In this document: in pieces, positions 45,671 to 53,942 of the stretch
Position numbering within the stretch: the stretch's first letter is position 1
Layout of the letters: each line of letters begins with the position of its first letter
DNA from: Candidatus Binatia bacterium
GTDB lineage: Bacteria; Desulfobacterota; Binatia; HRBIN30
Direction: 5' to 3'
Assembly: GCA_023150935.1 (NCBI GenBank)
Contig: JAKLJW010000018.1
Coordinates: 33,638 to 97,637, forward strand
DNA: 64,000 nucleotides
Made by a program: the position numbers and the translations under genes
The notes under the pieces: generated by a model
Databases searched by the model: none
The model's input: the letters and a program-made list of their open reading frames with translations, nothing else
Told to the model about the DNA's origin: nothing

Positions 45671-46846
45671 CTACTTTCCCCGGGGCAAGCCCAGGACCCG
45701 CTCGGCGATGATGTTGCGCTGGATCTCCGACGTACCGGCGGCGATCGTACGGCCGCGCGAGTACAACATTAGGTACGGCCAGATGCCGTCCATCGGTGCG
45801 TGCGGCGACCCTTCGAGCAATTGCCCGAACGGTCCCGCGATGCTGACCGCGCTCTCCAGCATGCGCTGGTACATTTCGCTCCAGAACAGTTTCTCGATCG
45901 ATCCCTCCGGTCCGGGCACACCGCCGCGCAATGTCTTTGTCAGGCTGCGGTAAGCCGTGTACTTCATCACTTCGCTCTCGATGATCGCCTGCGCCAGTTG
46001 CTGGCGCACGATCGGATCGGCGGTCGCCGGCCGGCCGTTGCGCTGCCACGTGCGCGCAAACCGCAACAGGTCGGACAGCGCGACCCGCGACTGCAACTGC
46101 CGGCTAAAGGTCAACGTCGTCCGTTCGTGCATGAGCGTGGTGATCGTGATGTCCCAACCGCCGTCGATCTCACCGAGCACGTTGGTTCGCGGCACGCGTA
46201 CTTCCTCGAAGAACACCTCGTTGAAGTCCTCGGCGCCGTTGATCTGTTTCAGCGGCCGCACGGTGACCCCCGGGCTGTGCATGTCGACGAGCAGGAAGGT
46301 AATGCCCTTGTGTTTCGGCGCGTCCGGATCGGTGCGCACCAGCAACATGCACCAGTCGGCGTAGCGCGCAAAACTGGTCCACACCTTCTGCCCGCTGACG
46401 ACGAACGAATCGCCGTCGAGGATTGCCCTGGTTTTCAGGGCGGCCAGGTCGGAGCCGGCATTGGGCTCCGAGAATCCCTGACACCAGATCTCTTCGGCGG
46501 TGAGGATGTTCTTCAGGTAGCGCCGCTTCTGTTCGTCTGTGCCGTGGGCGATCAGCACCGGGCCGCCCATGGTGAGGCCGGCAAGGTTGATGAGCATGGG
46601 GGCGCGGGCGAGGGCCATCTCCTCCTGGAAGATGCACTGCTCGATCAGCGAGGCACCGCGTCCGCCGTACTCCGCCGGCCAGTGAATCCCGCACCAACCC
46701 GCCTCGTACAGCTTGCGCTGCCACGCCTTGCCGTAGGCAACCCATTCGCCGAGCGCCACGGGTTCCGGGCCTGGAGGGTTCTGCTGCAACCAGGTGCGCA
46801 ACTCGGTGCGAAAGGCTTCTTCGGCCGGCGAGTACGAGAGGTCCAT
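45671..46846 (-). CDS. Acyl-CoA dehydrogenase (short form)
   Basis: FAD-dependent acyl-CoA dehydrogenase of 391 residues, standard length. Core motifs are IHWPAEYGGRGAS, CQGFSEPNAGSDLAALKT and VVSGQKVWTSFA; the C-terminus ends with AAGTSEIQRNIIAERVLGLPR, the typical tail. The usual catalytic Glu position near the C-terminus is not obvious, as in subfamilies acting on steroid or branched substrates. The start at 46844-46846 matches the family N-terminus. It is divergent from the DUF362 gene across a G-tract repeat. Confidence 0.88.
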   Translation of the reverse strand: MDLSYSPAEEAFRTELRTWLQQNPPGPEPVALGEWVAYGKAWQRKLYEAGWCGIHWPAEYGGRGASLIEQCIFQEEMALARAPMLINLAGLTMGGPVLIAHGTDEQKRRYLKNILTAEEIWCQGFSEPNAGSDLAALKTRAILDGDSFVVSGQKVWTSFARYADWCMLLVRTDPDAPKHKGITFLLVDMHSPGVTVRPLKQINGAEDFNEVFFEEVRVPRTNVLGEIDGGWDITITTLMHERTTLTFSRQLQSRVALSDLLRFARTWQRNGRPATADPIVRQQLAQAIIESEVMKYTAYRSLTKTLRGGVPGPEGSIEKLFWSEMYQRMLESAVSIAGPFGQLLEGSPHAPMDGIWPYLMLYSRGRTIAAGTSEIQRNIIAERVLGLPRGK

Positions 46847-46866
46847 GCCGCGCGTGTAGCACAATG

Positions 46867-46938
46867 GAGGGGGGAAGGGATGTTGAGGGATTGGGGGCCT
46901 GAGGGCCTGGGGGGGTTGAGAGTTGGGGGGTGGGGCGC
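46867..46938 (+). repeat. G-tract intergenic repeat, copy E
   Basis: Over 70 bases of G runs containing GGGGGCCTGAGGGCCTGGG and ending in GGGGGGTGGGGCG. It fills most of the 124-base divergent promoter region between the acyl-CoA dehydrogenase and DUF362 genes. Confidence 0.65.
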
Positions 46939-46970
46939 GTACGGTAGAGGTTCATTCGAGGAGCGCGCGC

Positions 46971-48230
46971 ATGGGATACGACCGCGACAGGTTGGTAAGG
47001 CCGGCCGGACCGGGGGCGACGCCCGGAATCAGTCGTCGGGAGTTCCTGACCGCGGGGGCCGCACTTGCTGCGACCTCGATTGCACCGGCACTGTCCGCCC
47101 CGCGGTCCGTCGGAGCCGCAACGCAGCCCTTACCGCCGCTTCCGATGCGGCCCGCGGTGCGCGTTGCCGCGGTCGGGGTGCAGAAGGACGCTCCCATCGG
47201 TGTGCTGGGGACGGCGATCCGCGAGGCGGCGCTCGCCGCTACCGACTTCTCGTGGTTGTCGCCGGGCGATCGGGTACTGCTCAAGGTGGTGTGCAACTCC
47301 GCGAATCCATATCCGGCGACGACGCATCCGGCGGCGGTGAGTGTGATGGCGTCGCTGCTCCGCGAGCGCGGTGCGGTTGTGTACGTGGGCGACCAGTCCG
47401 GAGTCGAGGCGGTACACCACACGGCGAGCAAGCAGCGCGGCTCCACGCGCGAGTGCATGCGCAACGCCGGACTGGAAGGGGCGGCATTGCACGCGCAGGC
47501 GGCGGTCGCCGGGTTCGAAGAGGCGGGTTACGACGCGTATTTCGCCGCCGAGCCGCCGGCCGACAGTCATTACCGGCGCGAGATATGGGTGCCCAGCCTC
47601 GTGCGCGAGGTGGATCACATTGTCTATCTGCCGCGGGTGAGTAAGCACCTGATCGCCGGGTCGACCCTCGGGCTCAAAGGCGCCGTCGGCTGGCTGCGCG
47701 AGGATAGCCGGCTCGAGTTGCACCGGGACGCCGCGTCGTTTCTCGAGAAGTGCGCCGAGATTAACGGCTGCAGAGAGATCCGCGAGCGCTTGCGGTTGAC
47801 GCTTTCCGTCGGCACGCAGCTCCAGACTTCACTCGGGCCCGACTCCGGGCACGTCGCGACACCAGATGTGGGTCTGGTCTTCGCGTCCGAGAACCTCATC
47901 GACCACGACGTCTTCAGCCTGGCGTACCTGCTCGAGGTCAGTGAACAGGCAACCCCCTGGTCGGCGCGCGCGCTCGACCCCTATCCCACGCTGTCGAGCC
48001 CCATCAACCGGGCGTTCGTGGGCCTGATTTGGGGGGCGAGTCAACTCGGCGACTCAGAGGGGTACAGTCCGCCTCGGCTCGACTCGCCCTGGTCCTGCCG
48101 GGTCTTGCACCGTGGCTGCCAGATTTTCGGGGGTCGCCCCGACCGGCTGGCCGTCGAGAATATCAACGGCTCGGTCCCGCCGGTGGCACTGGCGGGAATC
48201 ACGCGGCGGGCCGCACAAACCTCACCTTGA
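46971..48230 (+). CDS. Tat-exported DUF362 protein
   Basis: Protein of 419 residues with a twin-arginine signal (SRREFL near residue 21, then a hydrophobic stretch). The mature part is DUF362-like, with VLLKVVCNSANPYPATTHP near the start and KHLIAGSTLGLKGAVGW in the centre. Unlike many DUF362 proteins it lacks a ferredoxin-type Cys cluster. Tat export suggests a folded cofactor. GAGGAG lies upstream of the ATG at 46971. Function unknown. Confidence 0.82.
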   Translation: MGYDRDRLVRPAGPGATPGISRREFLTAGAALAATSIAPALSAPRSVGAATQPLPPLPMRPAVRVAAVGVQKDAPIGVLGTAIREAALAATDFSWLSPGDRVLLKVVCNSANPYPATTHPAAVSVMASLLRERGAVVYVGDQSGVEAVHHTASKQRGSTRECMRNAGLEGAALHAQAAVAGFEEAGYDAYFAAEPPADSHYRREIWVPSLVREVDHIVYLPRVSKHLIAGSTLGLKGAVGWLREDSRLELHRDAASFLEKCAEINGCREIRERLRLTLSVGTQLQTSLGPDSGHVATPDVGLVFASENLIDHDVFSLAYLLEVSEQATPWSARALDPYPTLSSPINRAFVGLIWGASQLGDSEGYSPPRLDSPWSCRVLHRGCQIFGGRPDRLAVENINGSVPPVALAGITRRAAQTSP

Positions 48231-48263
48231 CTCGCCCCCTGCGTTCCGGTAACTCCAGCCCTG

Positions 48264-48287
48264 ACCGACCGGTTTAGACCGGACGGT
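48264..48287. promoter_or_regulatory. Two adjacent ACCGRMCGGT palindromes
   Basis: ACCGACCGGT at 48264-48273 and ACCGGACGGT at 48278-48287, each with four-base arms around two bases, 14 bases apart centre to centre. They lie in the leader of the mevalonate-hopanoid unit and resemble TetR-type operators. Confidence 0.5.
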
Positions 48288-48351
48288 TAATGCTGGGTGG
48301 GGTCGTGGGGTGGGGTTGTGGCATCCTGGGGCCACCGGGTCCTTTTTCCGG

Positions 48352-48365
48352 CACCACAATTGGTG
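48352..48365. promoter_or_regulatory. Palindrome CACCA-CAAT-TGGTG
   Basis: Perfect five-base dyad in the same leader, 62 bases before the mvaD start; possible second regulator site or part of an mRNA hairpin. Confidence 0.3.
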
Positions 48366-48410
48366 GAAGGGTCAGCGACCTTGGCGTCTTGGATGATCGA
48401 GCAGCCACTG

Positions 48411-48420
48411 ACCGGACGGT
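48411..48420. promoter_or_regulatory. Third ACCGGACGGT palindrome, adjoining the mvaD start
   Basis: Identical to the site at 48278-48287; together with flanks a 13-base direct repeat (GACCGGACGGTTA at 48277-48289 and 48410-48422). It ends seven bases before the ATG, so a bound protein would block transcription or translation. Confidence 0.5.
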
Positions 48421-48427
48421 TAGCAGC

Positions 48428-49414
48428 ATGAAAGTCGCTATCGCCCGGGCCAATGCGAACGTTGCTCTGGCCAAGTACTGGGGCAAGCGCGACGCCGCGC
48501 TCAACCTGCCCGCCACCGGCAGCCTTTCGCTCACCCTCGACGGGCTGGAAACTACGGCCCGGGTTGCTTTCCTCCCCGCTCTGTCCACCGATCTCATCAC
48601 CTTCTCGGGCGAGCCCGCGCCGGCGGGCGAGGCACACCGGATCGGACGTTTCATCGATTTGATCCGTGCGCTGGCCCGCAGCGGAACTCGCGCCACGGTC
48701 GATCTTCGTTCCAACTTCCCGGTGGCCGCAGGACTCGCCTCCTCGGCGTCGACCTATGCGGCCTTGGCGCGGGCTGCCATCGCGGCTGCGGGCGTCGCTC
48801 TGACCGACCGTGAACTCTCCGTGCTCGCCCGGCGTGGTTCGGGCTCTGCTTGCCGGTCGATCTACGGCGGTTTTGTCGAGTGGCTCAGAGGTTCGGCGCC
48901 CGACGGCAGCGATTCGTACGCGGTGCCGGTGGCGCCCGCCGAGCACTGGGACATCGCCGTGGCGGTAGCCATTACCGCCCGCGGGCCCAAGTCGGTTGGT
49001 TCCAGGGAGGGCATGGCGCGGGCCGCGGAACTGTCGCCGTTCTACGAGTCATGGCTCGCGGCCCACCGGGCCGACCTCGATGCCATTCGCAGTGGGGTCC
49101 TCGACCGCGACCTCGCTCTCGCCGGGGCAGCGGCGGAGCGGAATTGTCTTGCCATGCACGCGGTCGCCCTTACCGCACGACCCCCGTTGGTGTACTGGAA
49201 TCCCGCCACGCTGGCGGTTATCCACAGGGTACACGCCCTGCGCGAAGAAGGTTTGGACGCGTACTTCACGATCGACGCCGGACCGCAGGTGAAAGTCGTT
49301 TGCCCGCGAGCGCAGCGCGACGATGTCGCCGCCGCGCTGCGTGCCGTTGGTGGGGTGGTCGACGTCCTGCTCTCCGGGCCCGGGCCGGGCGTGGCGTTAG
49401 TGGAGGCGGCATGA
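48428..49414 (+). CDS. mvaD: Diphosphomevalonate decarboxylase
   Basis: GHMP-family enzyme of 328 residues converting mevalonate diphosphate to isopentenyl diphosphate with ATP and loss of CO2. Diagnostic segments are NANVALAKYWGKRDAALNLP, SLSLTLD, the phosphate loop AAGLASSASTYAALA, the RRGSGSACRSIYGGFVEW block and DAGPQVKVVCP near the end. The ATG at 48428 gives the family start but lacks a clear Shine-Dalgarno. It is the first gene of the ten-gene unit and overlaps the next by ATGA. Confidence 0.94.
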   Translation: MKVAIARANANVALAKYWGKRDAALNLPATGSLSLTLDGLETTARVAFLPALSTDLITFSGEPAPAGEAHRIGRFIDLIRALARSGTRATVDLRSNFPVAAGLASSASTYAALARAAIAAAGVALTDRELSVLARRGSGSACRSIYGGFVEWLRGSAPDGSDSYAVPVAPAEHWDIAVAVAITARGPKSVGSREGMARAAELSPFYESWLAAHRADLDAIRSGVLDRDLALAGAAAERNCLAMHAVALTARPPLVYWNPATLAVIHRVHALREEGLDAYFTIDAGPQVKVVCPRAQRDDVAAALRAVGGVVDVLLSGPGPGVALVEAA

Positions 49415-50436
49415 CCGACGTAATCGCTGCCCATGCACCCGGAAAGTTGTTCGTCCTCGGCGAGTACGCCGTGCTGGACGGTTGTCCGGCCGTAGTGGCG
49501 GCAGTGAATCGGTTCGTTACCGCGCGTGTGCAGGCCGGTACGGCGGGAGCCGACGTTCGAATCGAGGCTGGCGCTCATGGCAGCGTGCGTTTCGCGGCCG
49601 GCAAGCCGCCCGCCGAGGAGGGTCCGTTGCGCTTTGTTCTGGCGGCCTGGCGCTCGGTCGTCGAGCGTTGGCCGGGGCTGGCGCGCCGCGACGTGCTTAT
49701 TGAGGTCACTTCCACGCTCGACGATCCGGTCGCCGGCAAGACCGGGCTTGGGAGCAGTGCCGCCACCGTGGTCGCGACCGTGGCTGCCCTGCAGGCCCTG
49801 TCGGACAGCTCGCCGGACACTACCGGCGGGCGCATCGCTCTTCTCGAAACCGCGTTGGCGGCGCACCGGCGCGCCCAGGGGGGAACGGGCAGCGGCGGCG
49901 ACGTCGTCGCCAGTGTGTTCGGCGGTACGACTCTGTTCGAGCCCCGCGGCGAGGGGCTGCCGATCGTCACGCCGCTGCCGTGGCCGACCGGGACCGAGCT
50001 GCTCGCGGGGTGGAGCGGCGCGCCGGCGTCGACCACCGGTCTCGTGGAGCGCTACCGGACGGCGTCGCCGCCGGATGCCGCGGCGCGTGCCGGTTTCTTC
50101 GAACGCACTCGTGCCGCCGTTGCCGACTTCGTTGCGGCCCTGCGCGGCGGCCGCGTCGCTCTGGATGCGCTGAACGCCGGCGGCGACGCGCTCGATCGCC
50201 TGGGCGCGGAGTTGCACCTGCCTGTGGTCACTCCGGCACTGCGGTCGCTCGTGCGCGCCGCGCGCGGGTGTGGTGCTGCGGCCAAGGCTTCCGGTGCCGG
50301 CGGCGGAGACTGCGCAATCGCGGTCGCCACCGACGCGCACATGGCCGCCGCCGTCTGCCGAGCGTGGGAGGCAGCCGGGTTTGCGGTGCTCGACGTGGCG
50401 CTGTCGCGGGAAGGAGTGACCATTGCGCGTTGCTAA
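49411..50436 (+). CDS. Phosphomevalonate kinase
   Basis: GHMP kinase of 341 residues phosphorylating mevalonate 5-phosphate. It has APGKLFVLGEYAVLDG at the start, the phosphate loop KTGLGSSAATVV, the TGSGGDVVASVFGG segment and a late KASGAGGGDCAIA motif, which together match bacterial phosphomevalonate kinases rather than mevalonate kinase. GGAGG precedes the ATG, which overlaps the mvaD stop by four bases. With its neighbours it completes the lower mevalonate pathway. Confidence 0.92.
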   Translation: MTDVIAAHAPGKLFVLGEYAVLDGCPAVVAAVNRFVTARVQAGTAGADVRIEAGAHGSVRFAAGKPPAEEGPLRFVLAAWRSVVERWPGLARRDVLIEVTSTLDDPVAGKTGLGSSAATVVATVAALQALSDSSPDTTGGRIALLETALAAHRRAQGGTGSGGDVVASVFGGTTLFEPRGEGLPIVTPLPWPTGTELLAGWSGAPASTTGLVERYRTASPPDAAARAGFFERTRAAVADFVAALRGGRVALDALNAGGDALDRLGAELHLPVVTPALRSLVRAARGCGAAAKASGAGGGDCAIAVATDAHMAAAVCRAWEAAGFAVLDVALSREGVTIARC

Positions 50437-51571
50437 GAGAAATCCCGACCGCGCGATGCGCGAGCGCAAGCAGTCGCACCTCGACATCTGCGAGAACGAG
50501 CAGGTCGAGTACCGCGGCAAGACGACTCTTTTCGAAGACGTCGACCTGATGCACAACTCCGTACCCGAGCTGGCGCTGGCCGACATCGACTTGCAGGTCG
50601 AGTTCCTCGGTAAGCGCCTGCGCGCCCCTTTCCTGATCACCGGCATGACCGGCGGGACGGACGAAGCGTACCGGATCAACCGCGACCTCGCCGCCATCGC
50701 CGAACGGTGCGGCATCGCTTTCGGGCTCGGCAGTCAGCGGGTCATGCAGCGCGATCCGGATACCGCCTGGACCTTCGAGGTACGTGCGCACGCGCCGACC
50801 ACCGTGCTGCTTGCCAACATCGGCTTGAATCAGGCGAGCGAGCAATCGACGACGGCGGTGCGCGAACTCGTCGAACGCGTCGGCGCCGACGCCCTGTGTT
50901 TGCACCTCAACCCGGCCCAGGAGTTGATCCAGCCGGAGGGCGATCGCAGTTTCCACAACGGGTACACAACGCTGCGGCGTCTGTCCGCGGAGCTGCCTTT
51001 CCCCATCATCGCCAAAGAGACCGGCTGCGGTATCTCGCGGGCGGTGGGCGAGGCCCTGTACGCAGCCGGCGTGCGCACCGTGGACGTTTCCGGCGCTGGC
51101 GGAACCTCGTGGGTGCGAGTGGAGGCGTTGCGCGGTAACGACGAAAGCCGGGCGCTCGGCGAGTTGTTCTCGTCGTGGGGGATCCCGACGGCGGCGTCCC
51201 TGGCGATGCTGCGCGGCAGCGGCCTGACGCTGATCGCCAGCGGTGGGCTCCGCAACGGTCTCGACATCGCGAAGGCGATCGCCCTCGGGGCAAGCCTGTG
51301 CGGTGCCGCCCTGCCGATCTTCCGCGCCTATCGCGGCGGCGGCATGGAGGCCGCCGTCGCCCTCGTCGACGAACTGATAAACGGGTTGCGGGCGGCGATG
51401 TTGTTGACCGGCTCGCGCACCCTGGACGATCTGCGCCGCCAGCCGCTGGTGCTCGGCGCGCGCATCCGCGAGTGGATGACGGCAGGCGACCATGCCGCCG
51501 GCACCGATGCAACTCACAGGGGGAAGGGACCGCGGGCGGCCGGGAGCCGCCGGTCGGAGGAGAAGGCGTGA
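50423..51571 (+). CDS. fni: Isopentenyl-diphosphate delta-isomerase, type 2
   Basis: FMN- and NADPH-dependent isomerase of 382 residues interconverting IPP and DMAPP. Family blocks are RKQSHLDICENEQVEY, APFLITGMTGGT, GLGSQRVM, LHLNPAQELIQPEGDR with the catalytic Gln-containing loop, and the FMN phosphate site SGGLRNGLDIAKAIALGA. The proposed start is a TTG at 50423 with AAGGAG six bases upstream; an ATG 11 codons later is possible. The last 25 residues are a basic tail. It overlaps pmk by 14 bases. Confidence 0.93.
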   Translation: MRVAKRNPDRAMRERKQSHLDICENEQVEYRGKTTLFEDVDLMHNSVPELALADIDLQVEFLGKRLRAPFLITGMTGGTDEAYRINRDLAAIAERCGIAFGLGSQRVMQRDPDTAWTFEVRAHAPTTVLLANIGLNQASEQSTTAVRELVERVGADALCLHLNPAQELIQPEGDRSFHNGYTTLRRLSAELPFPIIAKETGCGISRAVGEALYAAGVRTVDVSGAGGTSWVRVEALRGNDESRALGELFSSWGIPTAASLAMLRGSGLTLIASGGLRNGLDIAKAIALGASLCGAALPIFRAYRGGGMEAAVALVDELINGLRAAMLLTGSRTLDDLRRQPLVLGARIREWMTAGDHAAGTDATHRGKGPRAAGSRRSEEKA

Positions 51572-52884
51572 CGACGATGACGAAGCACAACGAAAGCAAC
51601 GGGCGCGGTTCGCGGATCGAAGGTTTTTATCGGCTCAACTGGCCGCAGCGTCTGGATCGGCTTGCCGATCGCGGCGGCATCGACCGCACCGATCTCGAAG
51701 CGCTCCGTGAGCCGACGCCGCTGTCGTTCGAGGCTGCCGACCACATGATCGAGAATGCCGTCGGCGTCATCGGACTGCCGCTGGGTGTCGGGCTCAACTT
51801 CCTCGTTAACGGCCGCGAACGGCTCGTGCCGATGGCGATCGAGGAGCCCTCGGTGGTCGCCGCAGCCAGCTTTGCGGCGCGGACCATTCGTGACGCCGGC
51901 GGCTTTTTCGCGGAGGCCGATGCGCCGCTGATGATCGCCCAGATCCAGCTCGTCGAAGTCCGCGACCCGGACGGCGCCACCCGGCGCATACAGGCCGCCG
52001 CGCCGCAGTTGCTCGCCGCCGCGAATGCGGTGCATCCGAACATGCTGAAGCGCGGCGGCGGCGCCCGCCGCATCGAAGTTCGCGCCCTGCCGGACACGCC
52101 GACAGGGCCGATGCTCGTCGTGCATCTCGTCGTCGACGTCGGCGACGCCATGGGAGCCAACGCGGTCAACAGTATGGCCGAAGCTCTGTCGCCAACCATC
52201 GAGGAAATCGGCGGTGGCCGCGCGCGCCTGCGGATTCTGTCCAACCTCGCCGACCAGCGACTCGCGCGAGCCCGCTGCCGCCTGCCCTACCGCTGCCTCG
52301 ACATGGAGGGCTTCGGCGGCGCCGACGTGGCGCGCAGAATGATGGAGGCATGGGCTTTCGCCCACGCCGATCCGTACCGGGCCGCCACGCACAACAAGGG
52401 CATCATGAACGGTATTGACGCCGTCGCCATGGCGACCGGCCAGGACTGGCGTGGCATCGAATCCGGCGCCCACGCTTATGCGGCGCGCGACGGGCAGTAC
52501 CGCGCCCTGTCACAGTGGGTTGTCGAGAACGACACGCTGGTCGGCTCCATCGAGCTGCCGCTTGCGGTGGGCATCGTCGGCGGCAATCTCGAGCTCAACC
52601 CTCGCGCCGGCTTCTCCTTGCGCCTGCTCGGGGTGACCTCGGCCCGCGACCTCTCGGCGGTCATGGCCGCCGTAGGTCTGGCGCAGAACTTCGCGGCGAT
52701 GCGCGCCCTGGTCACCAACGGTATTCAACGCGGGCACATGGCGTTGCACGCGCGCGGTCTCGCCGTCGCCGCCGGGGCGTCGGAAGAGCTCATCGAGCAG
52801 GTCGTCGAACAGATGATCGCCTCGGGCGAGATCAAGCTCAGCAAGGCACGCGAGATCCTCGAGTCGATGCGCGCCGCCGCGTGA
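51568..52884 (+). CDS. mvaA: HMG-CoA reductase, class II
   Basis: Committed enzyme of the mevalonate pathway, reducing HMG-CoA to mevalonate. The 438-residue protein follows the bacterial class II layout, with no membrane domain: catalytic Glu region AIEEPSVVAAAS, DAMGANAVNSMAE, the nucleotide/active-site block THNKGIMNGIDAVAMATGQDWR with the catalytic Lys, and GHMALHARG containing the late His. The GTG at 51568 overlaps fni by GTGA and has GGAGGAGAAGG upstream; an ATG three codons later is an alternative. Confidence 0.95.
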   Translation: MTTMTKHNESNGRGSRIEGFYRLNWPQRLDRLADRGGIDRTDLEALREPTPLSFEAADHMIENAVGVIGLPLGVGLNFLVNGRERLVPMAIEEPSVVAAASFAARTIRDAGGFFAEADAPLMIAQIQLVEVRDPDGATRRIQAAAPQLLAAANAVHPNMLKRGGGARRIEVRALPDTPTGPMLVVHLVVDVGDAMGANAVNSMAEALSPTIEEIGGGRARLRILSNLADQRLARARCRLPYRCLDMEGFGGADVARRMMEAWAFAHADPYRAATHNKGIMNGIDAVAMATGQDWRGIESGAHAYAARDGQYRALSQWVVENDTLVGSIELPLAVGIVGGNLELNPRAGFSLRLLGVTSARDLSAVMAAVGLAQNFAAMRALVTNGIQRGHMALHARGLAVAAGASEELIEQVVEQMIASGEIKLSKAREILESMRAAA

Positions 52885-53942
52885 CGATAATGACCGGCTT
52901 GCGCCCCGTTGCCCGCGGCACGGCCCCGGGCAAGGTCATCCTGCTTGGCGAACACGCGGTCGTTTACGGTCGACCCGCTCTGGCGACCGCTATTGACCGA
53001 CACGTGTCAATCGCCTTAGATAAGGGCACGGGACAGGCCCGCTTGGGCCTGATCACCGCGCTGGGCCCCGGAGAGGGGTCAACGGAGATCCAACCGGCGG
53101 TCGTGCCCCCCTCGACCCCGGCTCCCGCCCTCTCCGGGGTTGAGCTTCCCCCGATCGACGATCCGCGTCTCGCCGAGGCGCTTGCCCGCGCCGCCGGGCT
53201 CTTCGCCGTTGCCCACGACAGTTTCGCCGCCACGATAAGCGCCGATCTGCCTCTCGGTGTCGGTCTTGGCAGCTCGGCCGCTTTGAGCGTGGCGCTGATT
53301 CGTGCTTTGGCCGAATGGGTGGAAGAGCCGTTGCCGCTGCCGGAGGTGTGCGCCCGCGCATTCGAACTGGAAAAGATCTTTCACGGGTTTCCCTCGGGCA
53401 TCGACAACACCGTGGCCACCTACGGGGGAGCGGTGGTCTTTCAGCACGGTGTGCCGGTCCGGCCGTTGCGCACGCCGGCGGCCGTGCCGCTCGTTATCGC
53501 GCTGGGCACCCTGCCGCGCGAAACGCGCCGTACCGTTACCATGCTGCGGGAAAGACGTGCGGCCGAGCCGGCGCGCCACGAACGCATCTTCGACGCGATT
53601 GCCGATCTGGTTTGCACCGCCGAAGCCGCTCTGCAGACGGCGGACTATCCGCAGCTCGGCGCGCTGATGGGCGCCAATCACGAATGGCTCGTGCAGCTTG
53701 GCGTATCGACCCCGGAGCTCGATCGTATGGTGGACTGTGCGCGACGGCACGGCGCGCTCGGCGCCAAACTCACAGGCGGCGGCGGTGGCGGCGCGGTGAT
53801 CTGTCTCTGCCCAACGAACCGCGAAACCCTGGTCGAAGCCTTCGTGGCCGCCGGCTGGCACGCCTTCGCGACCGACCTGGCCATCCCACAGAGAGGATTC
53901 CATGACCGCGACCGCTACGACTCTCACGCCGCACGCGCCTGA
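52881..53942 (+). CDS. mvk: Mevalonate kinase
   Basis: GHMP kinase of 353 residues phosphorylating mevalonate. Motifs in order: TAPGKVILLGEHAVVYGRPA, the phosphate loop LGVGLGSSAALSVALIRA, EKIFHGFPSGIDNTVATYGG with the catalytic Asp, and KLTGGGGGGAVICL. The HGFPSGIDN block separates it from the other two GHMP enzymes in the unit. GTG at 52881 overlaps the reductase stop; ATG at 52890 is the alternative. Its 3' end overlaps the cyclase gene by 41 bases. Confidence 0.95.
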   Translation: MTIMTGLRPVARGTAPGKVILLGEHAVVYGRPALATAIDRHVSIALDKGTGQARLGLITALGPGEGSTEIQPAVVPPSTPAPALSGVELPPIDDPRLAEALARAAGLFAVAHDSFAATISADLPLGVGLGSSAALSVALIRALAEWVEEPLPLPEVCARAFELEKIFHGFPSGIDNTVATYGGAVVFQHGVPVRPLRTPAAVPLVIALGTLPRETRRTVTMLRERRAAEPARHERIFDAIADLVCTAEAALQTADYPQLGALMGANHEWLVQLGVSTPELDRMVDCARRHGALGAKLTGGGGGGAVICLCPTNRETLVEAFVAAGWHAFATDLAIPQRGFHDRDRYDSHAARA

